Both the position numbers and the translations under genes were made by a program. The notes under the pieces were generated by a model. The model was not told the origin of the DNA. It made no database searches and was given only the letters and a program-made list of their open reading frames with translations. From contig NZ_JAAVVE010000004.1 of NCBI RefSeq assembly GCF_018449795.1, forward strand, positions 62,001 through 126,000: a DNA stretch of 64,000 nucleotides. Direction: 5' to 3'. Origin of the DNA: Sphingomonas sp. dw_22. GTDB lineage: Bacteria; Pseudomonadota; Alphaproteobacteria; Sphingomonadales; Sphingomonadaceae. This document shows positions 28,646 through 36,598 of the stretch, in pieces; position 1 is the stretch's first letter; each line of letters starts with the position of its first letter.

Positions 28646-29593
28646 TCAATTCTTGGAGAGGATTACGGCATCATCGGTCTGATGGACCCGGAAAGTATGG
28701 GTGATGGCCAGGTTCTGGAGTTGGCCGACCGGATCGGTCAGGCGTATCCGTCCGCCTACGAGCTTGTTCGCCAAGCTTTCATCCTCAATCCTGATCGGCA
28801 ATGGTGAGAGGCTTTGCAGATCGGCGACCACTTGCCGTAGAGGCACACCCCTGTATTCCACCCACTCGCTGCGCCAGCGGGCGACGTTCTTCAGGCTGAC
28901 ATCCTCGATCTGGCTCAGGCCCGCTTGGTCGAGCGTGGCCGCCTGATTGGCGGCGAGCCGGATCGGCTTGCTGTACCAGCCATTGCGACTGAATTGGACG
29001 ACACCCGTAGCAACCGTGACTCGGATACTTTCTGGTCTGCTCAAGACCTCGAAGCTGGTCCCGACGTCCACGATGCGAGCGTTACCGGTATCGACCCTGA
29101 ACGGGCGACCCGTATCATGCGCGACATCAGCGAAGATCGCGCCGTGGGTCAGCTTTACTTCGCGGTAGTGCCGTGTGTAGCGGACCTTGACCTCCGCGCC
29201 GCCCGCCAAGGTTAGCTGTGTTCCGTCTGCCAACGTGACGTTCTGGACCTTCCCATCCGCCACCGCATATTCTTCGGGTTGGGCAAGGCGCAACTCGACC
29301 CAAGGCATGGCTTTGTAGCTGCCTGCCGCAACCAACATGACGGCCACGCCACCCACCAGCCAAGTGGGTCTGGATGGACCTCGACGCCCATAGGCGCGCA
29401 AGGCCGCGTCCATGTCCCGCCCCATGATGTGCCGCCACATTGAATCGAACACCGATCGGCGGCGAGGATCGCCGGCGAGCCATTCGTTAAAAGCTGTCTC
29501 ATCGAAAGGGTCGTCGCTCGTGCGGCGATCAATCCACTGCGCGGCCTCGAACTCGATGGAGTTAGTCTCGGACAGGGTCGCCTCGTTGCTCAA
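28646..29593 (-). CDS. FecR-family anti-sigma/signal transducer
   Basis: A 315-residue FecR protein. The cytoplasmic N-terminal part (FEAAQWIDRRTSDDPFDETA then FNEWLAGDPRR) should bind the ECF sigma factor. A single membrane helix lies at about 77-97 (WLVGGVAVMLVAAGSYKAM) and the periplasmic FecR domain follows (GAIFADVAHDTGRPF, DVGTSFEV). The C-terminal STN-like part contacts the receptor. Its start overlaps the sigma gene by 32 bases. Confidence 0.92.
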   Translation of the reverse strand: MSNEATLSETNSIEFEAAQWIDRRTSDDPFDETAFNEWLAGDPRRRSVFDSMWRHIMGRDMDAALRAYGRRGPSRPTWLVGGVAVMLVAAGSYKAMPWVELRLAQPEEYAVADGKVQNVTLADGTQLTLAGGAEVKVRYTRHYREVKLTHGAIFADVAHDTGRPFRVDTGNARIVDVGTSFEVLSRPESIRVTVATGVVQFSRNGWYSKPIRLAANQAATLDQAGLSQIEDVSLKNVARWRSEWVEYRGVPLRQVVADLQSLSPLPIRIEDESLANKLVGGRIRLTDPVGQLQNLAITHTFRVHQTDDAVILSKN

Positions 29594-30077
29594 TTCTCTG
29601 AATCGCCAGATGCAGGTCCACCATGGCTCTTGCCATATGATGGCTGACGGCGCTGGGGGAAAGACTCAAATCGCTGCCCACTTCGCCCGGAGATTGCCCA
29701 TGCACGCGGCGTCGGATGAAAACCTCGCGGCGCAAGGGAGGCATTTTCTTGAGGATGTCCGCGACCAGCGCGATCAACTGGCGGCGCTCTATCTGCTGAT
29801 CCACGGTCGGCAGCGGACAGGCCATCGTGTCCGACAACTCGACCACCGGAACCCGTTGGACGCGGCGGAAATGGTCCCGCACTAGATTGAGCGAGATACG
29901 ACGCAATAGCGCGCGGGCATTGGTCACGGTGTTGTCTGGTTTCGCCTCAAAGACCAACAATCGGAGATAGGCCTCCTGAACGATGTCCTCGCTCAATGCC
30001 GAGTCGCGCACCTGCCGCCCTACATATTGCAGTAAATCAGTGCGTTGTGCGGTCAGTTGAGAAGCGCGGGAAGCCAT
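29562..30077 (-). CDS. ECF RNA polymerase sigma factor, FecI-like
   Basis: A 171-residue ECF sigma factor. Region 2 has SEDIVQEAYLRLL and RISLNLVRDHFRR; region 4 has PPLRREVFIRRRVHGQSPGE and SPSAVSHHMARAM. It is the first gene of the minus-strand cluster sigma-FecR-TonB receptor-phosphoesterase-phosphatase. By analogy with FecI it should drive the receptor promoter in the 119-base gap at 28527-28645 when ligand is bound. Confidence 0.92.
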   Translation of the reverse strand: MASRASQLTAQRTDLLQYVGRQVRDSALSEDIVQEAYLRLLVFEAKPDNTVTNARALLRRISLNLVRDHFRRVQRVPVVELSDTMACPLPTVDQQIERRQLIALVADILKKMPPLRREVFIRRRVHGQSPGEVGSDLSLSPSAVSHHMARAMVDLHLAIQRIEQRGDPVRD

Positions 30078-30156
30078 CGCGCCGCCATAAAAGTACGATA
30101 TGACAGTGCGGTTTCACCGCCGTCGATGCTGTAACCACTAAGGGCGAAGGCGATGG

Positions 30157-30870
30157 TTAGCGGCCGTTGGTATTCGGAACCTCAATGCCGATGGTGCATC
30201 GCACTAGCTGCTTGGTCTTGGCGGCCTGCTGCTCGCAAGCGGCGATTGCGTCGCGGTTGGCCTGCCGCATATCGGCGGCGTCAACGACGGCCTGCCAGCC
30301 TTCCGGGTTCCCGGCGCGCATCAACCGGATTCCCGCGTCCCATAGCGTCGGCTCGCGGACGACACGCGCGGCGAGGTGTTCGGGCCAGTGCCAGCCTGTC
30401 GGCGCAATGCGCGCACCAAAACCGGGGATCGCAGTCATGACCAGGCATCCGGCGACGAAGCCGCCGCCTGCCGCCCACCATAGGTTGCGATTCTGCTGGT
30501 CGATGGTGGTTGCTGTGCCGATGGTTGCCCACAAGGTGCGCGCGTTTTCGGTAAGTTCGCGCGCTGCTTTGGTAAGCATGGCCTGATCCTCGCGCCGCGC
30601 CATCACCGCCGCCGCCTCGAACCGCGCCTGAAAATCCTCTGGCGTCATCTGCAAGGCGGGTGCGCTCTCAATGGCGATCAACGATTTGGCGATCTTGGCA
30701 AGGGTGTTGCTGTAGTCGGGAACCTCGATTTCCGCCTTCTCGGTCGCCAGATGTTCGACGGCGCGGCGCAACAGCGCCAATTCGCCCCTTAGCTCGGTAA
30801 AGGCCCGCGTCGCCGGGTCCGGTGCGGGCGGCTCGTAGGGCAATGCGTTGGGCCAGCGTTTTTCGTCCAT
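30157..30870 (-). CDS. DUF6118-like relaxase-associated protein
   Basis: A 237-residue protein with a Pro-rich N-terminus, a probable coiled coil (ELRGELALLRRAVEHLATEK) and one membrane helix at about 130-149 (LWWAAGGGFVAGCLVMTAIP). It matches what I recall of DUF6118 proteins that sit directly after Ti-type TraA relaxases in sphingomonad elements. Its function is unknown; a membrane-linked mobilization accessory is plausible. It follows traA by nine bases. Confidence 0.75.
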   Translation of the reverse strand: MDEKRWPNALPYEPPAPDPATRAFTELRGELALLRRAVEHLATEKAEIEVPDYSNTLAKIAKSLIAIESAPALQMTPEDFQARFEAAAVMARREDQAMLTKAARELTENARTLWATIGTATTIDQQNRNLWWAAGGGFVAGCLVMTAIPGFGARIAPTGWHWPEHLAARVVREPTLWDAGIRLMRAGNPEGWQAVVDAADMRQANRDAIAACEQQAAKTKQLVRCTIGIEVPNTNGR

Positions 30871-30879
30871 GTCTTTCTC

Positions 30880-33800
30880 CTATCGGCTCATTCCAAGGCC
30901 GCCGCCATGATCGAACGGCACGGAGTCCGCCAAATCACGGGCAAGGCTGCGGCCCATATCCACGTCGATGCCCAATTCCTGACGCCGCCCGGACAGCAGC
31001 GATTCCACCTGCGCGTCGCGTTCAAGGCTTTTCGCCATCCCGGCCATTTCCTGACCGACGCGCTTCGCGTCCCGAAAATCGCCATCGCGCCGTAGCTCGT
31101 CCTGCGCCTGCCGGAGCTGCTGCCAGCCCTCCACGAAGCGGTCGGCGCGGCTGTAGGGATCGGCCCGCAATTCCGCCTCTTGGCTCATCGCCCGTAGCGC
31201 GGCCTGGCCTCGCCCCTCCGCGGCCTCGCGGATCAGTTCCGGTTCGCCCCGGAACGCGCTGTTCAAGTCGGTTGAGGCATTGGGCCGGATCGCGTCCAGT
31301 CCTTCGCGCGCGCGGTCGAACGCCTCGCGCTGGTGAGGCATGGCGTCGATGCCCTGCGCGCGGGTCTGCTGGATGGCATCCAAGGCGCGCGCATAACGCT
31401 CGACCGCGCCGCGCACGCCTCCGGCGCGCATCGGCTGCGGGTCGTGGTCGCGCTGCTGCTGGCGGGCCGGATCGCGCTCGGCCTTGGGCATCGCGCCGCT
31501 CAAGTCCAGCCCGTCGAAGATGCCGCGCGGACGTTCGGACGCTGCCGATGCCGCGTGATCCTGACCGGCCAGCGAGAGGCGCAAGCCCTCGAAGATCCCG
31601 CGCGCCTTCTCGGCCACCGGACGGATGATCTCGGCAATACGCTCGCCAAGGCCGATGCCACGCTGCTCGGCAAACTGCTGCGCCGGGTCACGTGCGGCCT
31701 GATAGTCGCTCGCCATGTCTTTGGTGCGCTCTCGCGAAAGCGTCTGAACGAGTTTGGACTGATCCCGGAAATCATCACGGCCGTAGTGAAGCGCCATGCC
31801 GTCGCGGTGGCGCGTCATCCCGACATAGGAGCCATGCCGATCCATCCCCGGCGTGGCGAGCATATGCGAGCGATCCACGCTCATGCCCTGCGCCTTGTGG
31901 ATCGTGGCGGCGTAGCCATGATCGAGGTCGCGATAGTCCTTGAGGTCGAACGACACGGAGCGCCCGTCATCGGTGCGCACGGTCATGCTCTGCTGGTTCA
32001 CCTGCTCGACGGTGCCTAGCGTGCCGTTCTTCACCGCAAGGTCGCGCTCGTTGCGAAGGAACATGATGCGATCGCCGCTGGCGAAGGCGCGCGCGCCGCG
32101 CTCGGTTTTCACGCGAACATCGTCGCCAAGCTCGCCCGCTGCCCGCATCCGGTCGCGCGCCGCCTCGTTCAGTTCGCGGACCCCGTCATTGGTATGCGTG
32201 AGGATGATCCGGGTTTGATCGGGGGCGGCGATGCGCTCGCGGTCCCAACGCTCGACAAGCTCGCTGCGCGCCTGCTCGCGCGTTTCGGCCGCGTGAACCA
32301 TGCCCCGCTCGGCATAGGCCCGGATTGCTTCGCCAGTGCGGCCGGTCGCCAGATGCCGGGTGGCGTCCTGTTGCCAGCTTTCATGCTGGCGGCGAACCTC
32401 CGTAATCTCGACGCCGCCATGCCGCTCGTGGATGGCGCGGAAGGCCGCGCCCGCCTCGATCGCCTGCAACTGCTGCGGGTCGCCCACCAGCACGACCTTG
32501 GCCCCCGCGTCGGCGGCATGGGACAGAACGCACTCCATCTGGCGCGTGCCGACCATGCCCGCTTCGTCGATCACCAGCACGTCGCGCGAAGTCAGAAGGT
32601 CGCGGCCCTGCGACCATCCATGTTCCATGCTGGCGATGGTGCGTGAGGCGATGCCGGAGCCGTTCTCCAACTCCTCCGCCGCGATCCCCGACAACGCCGC
32701 GCCGCGCACCGCATAGCCGCTGCGCTCCCACGCCTCCCGCGCCACGCCAAGCATGGCGCTCTTGCCGGTCCCGGCGTAACCGACGACGACGCTCAAATCC
32801 CGCTCGCCGGTCACATGCTCGAACGCCGCGCGTTGCTCCCCGGTCAACTCCAACCCGCGCCCCTCCGCGCTGGTCAAAGCCGCTTCGCGCGCCTGCTCGT
32901 CGGTGTGGTGCCGTTCGCGCTCGGCCATCAATTCCGATGCGCGCTGCAACCGCTGCTCGGTTTCGATCATGTAGCGCGACGTGAACCTGTTGTCGCCGCG
33001 CGCGTCCTTGCCCAAGGCGATCATGTCGGGCGATGTGCGAACGGCGCTCATCGCCCGATCATATTGCTCCTTGCCGTCGCTGTGCCGGTGGATGAACATC
33101 GCAAGGTCGCGATTGGTGAACGTCGCCTGCTGGTGGGTGATCGCGTCGAGCGCGATGCGCGGCTCCGCGATGATCTTTTCGCCGTTGCGATTTGCAATCT
33201 CGCGGTGCTGCTCGATGCGCTCGGACTCAAGCCCGCGCTCGCCCATGCGCGAAGCTGCGGGGCCGATCTTGTCTTGCGGCTCAAGGTCGATGCCTTGCGC
33301 CTCAAGACTGCGATGGTCGATCCGTGCATCTATGTCGAGTTCGACAAGGCGCGCGTTGACGTGATCGGCCCACCGCTCGCGCCACTGTTCGACAAGTTCG
33401 GTGCGGTTCCAGTCACGTTCCTTCTGCCCGAACTCATCGGGACCGACTTCGCGCATGGTGAGCATAACATGGGCATGGGGTTTGGGCTGGCCGTCCGCGC
33501 CCATATCCCAATGCACATTCAAATCCGCGATCATGCCGCGTTCGACAAACTCCGCTTGCACAAAGTCGCGGGCCAGTTCGATGCCTTGTGCCTTGTCCAT
33601 CTCGCGCGGAATGGAAAACTCCACCTCGCGGGCAAGCTGCGCGTCCTTGCGCTTCTCGCCTGCCTCGACCTCGTTCCAGAGGGTTTCCCGATCCGACAGG
33701 CGTTCGGGCGCGCCTTCGGGCAGCATGATCTCGCTATGCTCGACGCCCGACTTGGCGCGGAAATCATGGTCGCGGTCCAGCCGCTCGTCGTGCAGCCGCT

Positions 33801-33885
33801 CGCCAGCCCGATAGGCAGCGGCTGCGACGGCGCTGCGGCCGCTGGAACGGCCAATGACCTGAACGCTGAAATGGTAGATCGCCAT
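30880..33885 (-). CDS. traA: Ti-type conjugative relaxase/helicase TraA (MOBQ)
   Basis: A 1001-residue relaxase. The MobA/MobL domain spans about 1-230: Y25 (AAYRAG) is the probable nicking Tyr and H125, H137, H139 (NVHWDMGADGQPKPHAHV) are the metal ligands. A RecD/TraI-like helicase follows with Walker A GYAGTGKS at 369-376 and Walker B VLVIDEAGMVG. The protein nicks oriT and unwinds the strand for transfer. It is divergent from TraC/TraD-like genes with a candidate oriT in the gap, the order seen in Ti-plasmid Tra regions. Confidence 0.93.
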   Translation of the reverse strand: MAIYHFSVQVIGRSSGRSAVAAAAYRAGERLHDERLDRDHDFRAKSGVEHSEIMLPEGAPERLSDRETLWNEVEAGEKRKDAQLAREVEFSIPREMDKAQGIELARDFVQAEFVERGMIADLNVHWDMGADGQPKPHAHVMLTMREVGPDEFGQKERDWNRTELVEQWRERWADHVNARLVELDIDARIDHRSLEAQGIDLEPQDKIGPAASRMGERGLESERIEQHREIANRNGEKIIAEPRIALDAITHQQATFTNRDLAMFIHRHSDGKEQYDRAMSAVRTSPDMIALGKDARGDNRFTSRYMIETEQRLQRASELMAERERHHTDEQAREAALTSAEGRGLELTGEQRAAFEHVTGERDLSVVVGYAGTGKSAMLGVAREAWERSGYAVRGAALSGIAAEELENGSGIASRTIASMEHGWSQGRDLLTSRDVLVIDEAGMVGTRQMECVLSHAADAGAKVVLVGDPQQLQAIEAGAAFRAIHERHGGVEITEVRRQHESWQQDATRHLATGRTGEAIRAYAERGMVHAAETREQARSELVERWDRERIAAPDQTRIILTHTNDGVRELNEAARDRMRAAGELGDDVRVKTERGARAFASGDRIMFLRNERDLAVKNGTLGTVEQVNQQSMTVRTDDGRSVSFDLKDYRDLDHGYAATIHKAQGMSVDRSHMLATPGMDRHGSYVGMTRHRDGMALHYGRDDFRDQSKLVQTLSRERTKDMASDYQAARDPAQQFAEQRGIGLGERIAEIIRPVAEKARGIFEGLRLSLAGQDHAASAASERPRGIFDGLDLSGAMPKAERDPARQQQRDHDPQPMRAGGVRGAVERYARALDAIQQTRAQGIDAMPHQREAFDRAREGLDAIRPNASTDLNSAFRGEPELIREAAEGRGQAALRAMSQEAELRADPYSRADRFVEGWQQLRQAQDELRRDGDFRDAKRVGQEMAGMAKSLERDAQVESLLSGRRQELGIDVDMGRSLARDLADSVPFDHGGGLGMSR

Positions 33886-33914
33886 AGCGATATACCATCT
33901 ACTGCCTTAAGCGC

Positions 33915-33943
33915 ACGTCGGCACGACGTATAAGCGCGCCCTT
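33915..33943. other. Candidate MOBQ-type oriT
   Basis: A perfect inverted repeat ACGTCG-GCA-CGACGT (33915-33929) is followed at once by ATAAGCGCGCCCTT, close to the nic region of RSF1010 and Ti plasmids (consensus around TAA-x-x-GCGCCCT). It lies in the divergent traA/traC gap. Nicking should occur within or just beside the GCGCCCT core. Confidence 0.65.
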
Positions 33944-34058
33944 CTCGAATAAAATCCGAGCAGGGACTAGATGGTTCCAGAGCGTCCCGGCGACTCTACT
34001 GCATTACGCAAAACGATAACCTAGTATCACTCCATCAAACAAGGATGGAGACTTTGCG

Positions 34059-34364
34059 ATGCGTAAGCCGCGCGACTTTGATTCGGAATTGAAGGCGCTG
34101 GCCGATAAGGCCAAGGCCATCAAGGAACGCCGCGTGCGCCAGTTTGGCGAACTGGTGGCGGCAACGGGGGCCGATGTGCTCGACGCTGACTTGCTCGCGG
34201 GCGCGCTGCTCGATGCCGTCGCCAGCAAGGATGCCGCCACAAGGGAGGGCTGGCGCAAGGCGGGCACGGCCTTCTTTCGCAGCAAGGCACGCAAGCCTGC
34301 GTCGCTATCTGAACACAATCCGGAAGGCGCTCTACCGCTTGAAGGCGGCGCGGCATCGGGTTGA
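34059..34364 (+). CDS. traC: Conjugal transfer protein TraC-like
   Basis: A 101-residue soluble protein, highly charged in the first half (DSELKALADKAKAIKERRVR), then an Ala/Asp-rich helix region (FGELVAATGADVLDADLLAG). The pattern and position match small TraC/TraD relaxosome proteins encoded opposite traA in alphaproteobacterial elements. It probably helps the relaxase bind oriT. GGAG lies ten bases before ATG 34059. The name rests on context and recall of family appearance. Confidence 0.7.
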   Translation: MRKPRDFDSELKALADKAKAIKERRVRQFGELVAATGADVLDADLLAGALLDAVASKDAATREGWRKAGTAFFRSKARKPASLSEHNPEGALPLEGGAASG

Positions 34365-34380
34365 GGCGCAAAAGGCACGA

Positions 34381-34611
34381 ATGGACACGCGGGAGTGGGT
34401 GATGAAACGGCGAGAGCGAACGCGCCACTTGATCGAGTTGGGCGGCTTGGTGGTCAAGGCGGGGCTGGTCGATCTGACTGACGATGATCGCGCCACGCTC
34501 TACGGCGCGTTCCTGTCGATCTCAGGGAAGCTGCAAAACGAGGAGCGCGCCAACGCGCTCGCCCTGTGGCAGCGGCGCGGCAAACGGGCATTTGAGGCGG
34601 AGCAGGAGTGA
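34381..34611 (+). CDS. traD: Conjugal transfer protein TraD-like
   Basis: A 76-residue protein (MDTREWVMKRRERTRHLIEL, GGLVVKAGLVDLTDDDRATL) that matches the short TraD proteins following TraC in Ti-type transfer regions, not the large TraD coupling ATPase. The start at ATG 34381 lies 16 bases after the TraC stop; the same frame is open upstream but is only shadow there. Likely role: relaxosome accessory. Confidence 0.75.
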   Translation: MDTREWVMKRRERTRHLIELGGLVVKAGLVDLTDDDRATLYGAFLSISGKLQNEERANALALWQRRGKRAFEAEQE

Positions 34612-34756
34612 AGATGTAAAGCCCGTATGCAACGAATGATGCCGATGATTTTTCATTCAGTGGCCTTGGCCTCACAATGGAAAGCTGATCTTCGACATGA
34701 GCAGGGACCGCGCGCTTTGATCGGACAGGCAAAAGTTCCAGCCATTCCTAATGACC

Positions 34757-36226
34757 CTAAATGCCCGCTCCCGTTAAATTGGCCACAGGATGCGGGGCGC
34801 GCTGGCGCCGGGTAAGCAGGAGCAACCATGTCGCCATCAGAATAAGGCTAACTTCCGTTATCACAGTTGGCGGCGAGGAAGCAGTTGCAGCCCCGACAAC
34901 GTGGCGTCCGACGAGCAGCAGAACATAGCAACCGGCCGTAACGACACGTGCCAGCCGCGACGAAAGCACAAATCGGCGCCCAGACAAGCTAATTATGGCG
35001 ACGGCGGCTGCCGTAATCCCCATTAACAGCCAGGGGGTCGTGCGGAAAAATAAATTGCCGGTCAGCAGGATCAGCGGCAGCACCACGTAGAGCACATTAT
35101 TGGCGTGATAGAGCCGCTCCGAAATGCTTTCCTCACTCACCACCCTGTTACCGTCGCGCAACCACAGCAGCTTCATGCCACTGTCGATGACCCAAAGGCA
35201 GAGCAGACTGAGCACGATATAGACGGTCAGCACGCCGACACCTCCGAACCGCGCATAGTGGATCGGCCGCAGCGCGCTTTCTATCACACCCCACGCACCT
35301 CCCGCCGGCTGGCGCTGAACGACCGTAAGACGGCCATCGGCGAGGTCGCAACGCGCCTCGACCGAGCCACCGCCCTCGCCAGACCATTGCAGGCTGTTCA
35401 GCCGCAGGAACCGGATGTCCAGTCGATCACCGTTTCGCTCAACGCCGGCAAAGCGGGTTCGGGGCAGGAGGTCCGCCGCACGTGTAACGCATGCATCTAG
35501 CCGTCCCACCGCCGCAGGCGAGGGCGCTTCCGGAATCCCACGCGGCGGGACGGCGGGGCGGCTCTCGCCGGCCAACGCCATCGCGATCGGCACCGTGGCG
35601 ATCTTCATGCCCAATATCGCGCCGGTCAACGCCATTACGAGAAGGAATGGCGTCAGCCACAGGCCGATGCGCTTATGACTCTCACTCAGGTTGAGGATGC
35701 GGGACCGGCGACGCCATTTCCAAGCTTCTTTGAACTGCTTGCCGTGAATGAAAAGGCCGGCGCCAACCAGGATGGTGATGAAGGTGCCCGTCAGTCCCAT
35801 CGCCAGCCGTCCCCAGGGCTTGGGCAGCAGCAAGTCGGTGTGGATGCGGCGAAACAAGCCGTCCAGGGCGAAATTGTTCCATTCGTCCCGCAGCCCGGTC
35901 GTCGGATTGACCATCAGCACGACGGGCTTTCCGCCCGCCGCACCTGGTCCAGCATAGACGTAAAAGGGCCGCATAGGCGTCGGCGCGACCATGTTCCAGC
36001 GCGGCCCCCCATCATTTCGGGCATGAACGAACCGAAGCACCTCACTCGGACTCGCCGTCGGCTGATCATATGCTGCAGCCACGTCCGGTCTAAGCCACGG
36101 CCGGGCAAGGTCCGCATAGAGCGAGAGGATTCCGGTCCAGATCGACCAGGAGATCAGCAGCAGGAAGACAAGGCTCACCGCGCCATGAATGGCGAGCAGC
36201 CGCTTCGAGATCGCCTTGCGGTTCAC
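34757..36226 (-). CDS. PepSY-associated membrane protein (iron uptake)
   Basis: A 489-residue inner-membrane protein of the PepSY_TM family (PiuB/FhuF-neighbour type). Helices near the N-terminus (LLAIHGAVSLVFLLLISWSI), around GLTGTFITILVGAGLFI and LWLTPFLLVMALTGAILG, and a block of about five at the C-terminus. Such proteins occur with TonB siderophore receptors and are thought to reduce or release iron from siderophore in the periplasm. GTG 36226 overlaps the previous stop (GTGA); a start at 36280 would lie inside the upstream gene. Confidence 0.88.
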   Translation of the reverse strand: MNRKAISKRLLAIHGAVSLVFLLLISWSIWTGILSLYADLARPWLRPDVAAAYDQPTASPSEVLRFVHARNDGGPRWNMVAPTPMRPFYVYAGPGAAGGKPVVLMVNPTTGLRDEWNNFALDGLFRRIHTDLLLPKPWGRLAMGLTGTFITILVGAGLFIHGKQFKEAWKWRRRSRILNLSESHKRIGLWLTPFLLVMALTGAILGMKIATVPIAMALAGESRPAVPPRGIPEAPSPAAVGRLDACVTRAADLLPRTRFAGVERNGDRLDIRFLRLNSLQWSGEGGGSVEARCDLADGRLTVVQRQPAGGAWGVIESALRPIHYARFGGVGVLTVYIVLSLLCLWVIDSGMKLLWLRDGNRVVSEESISERLYHANNVLYVVLPLILLTGNLFFRTTPWLLMGITAAAVAIISLSGRRFVLSSRLARVVTAGCYVLLLVGRHVVGAATASSPPTVITEVSLILMATWLLLLTRRQRAPHPVANLTGAGI

Positions 36227-36426
36227 GACTCGGCCTTTCGCAAGGTGAACCATAGGACGGCAAATAGCAGCAGCGTCCACAGCAGGCAGCTACCGATCGC
36301 CACGGCAAACAGGGCGCTCCCGCCCTTGAGGCCCGAGAGACGCGCCAGGCCGACCAGCGCAGCAACGCTCGCGGGAAGGCCTATAACTAGTGTCGCAAGC
36401 GTTATCATGAGGGTTCGGAGCATCAT
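36223..36426 (-). CDS. Small two-helix membrane protein of iron-uptake operon
   Basis: A 67-residue hydrophobic protein (MMLRTLMITLATLVIGLPAS; SALFAVAIGSCLLWTLLLFA) with two membrane helices. It overlaps both neighbours by 4 bases (ATGA and GTGA), so all four genes from the TonB receptor to the PepSY protein are tightly coupled. Similar tiny proteins (DUF3649/DUF3325-like) accompany siderophore receptor/PepSY operons; a firm family cannot be given. Confidence 0.75.
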   Translation of the reverse strand: MMLRTLMITLATLVIGLPASVAALVGLARLSGLKGGSALFAVAIGSCLLWTLLLFAVLWFTLRKAES

Positions 36427-36596
36427 TGGCGGCGCTCGCTCATCGCCCAACTCAGCGCAGCTCCAGACAGGCCGAGGCTGAACAGCGCAAGCACAATCCC
36501 CGGTCCCGCCCCAAGCAGGGCCACACCACCGATAAACGTGCCGCACTCAAGCAACCCCAGCGTCAGCCAGGGACGCCTGAACCCTCCAAACCGCAC
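36423..36596 (-). CDS. 57-residue membrane protein, GTG start
   Basis: A short frame from GTG 36596 to TGA 36423-36425 encodes VRFGGFRRPWLTLGLLECGT and continues with a strongly hydrophobic stretch (IGGVALLGAGPGIVLALFSL). Two membrane helices are predicted by eye. It starts five bases after the receptor stop and overlaps the next gene by ATGA. No ATG in frame, so simple gene-finders may miss it. It probably forms a small complex with the 67-residue neighbour and the PepSY protein. Confidence 0.65.
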   Translation of the reverse strand: MRFGGFRRPWLTLGLLECGTFIGGVALLGAGPGIVLALFSLGLSGAALSWAMSERRQ

Positions 36597-36598
36597 GC

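Noticed and set aside
30880-34611. Full conjugative (self-transmissible) element
   Set aside because: Only relaxase and small accessory proteins are present; no VirB/Trb or TraG genes between the att repeats.
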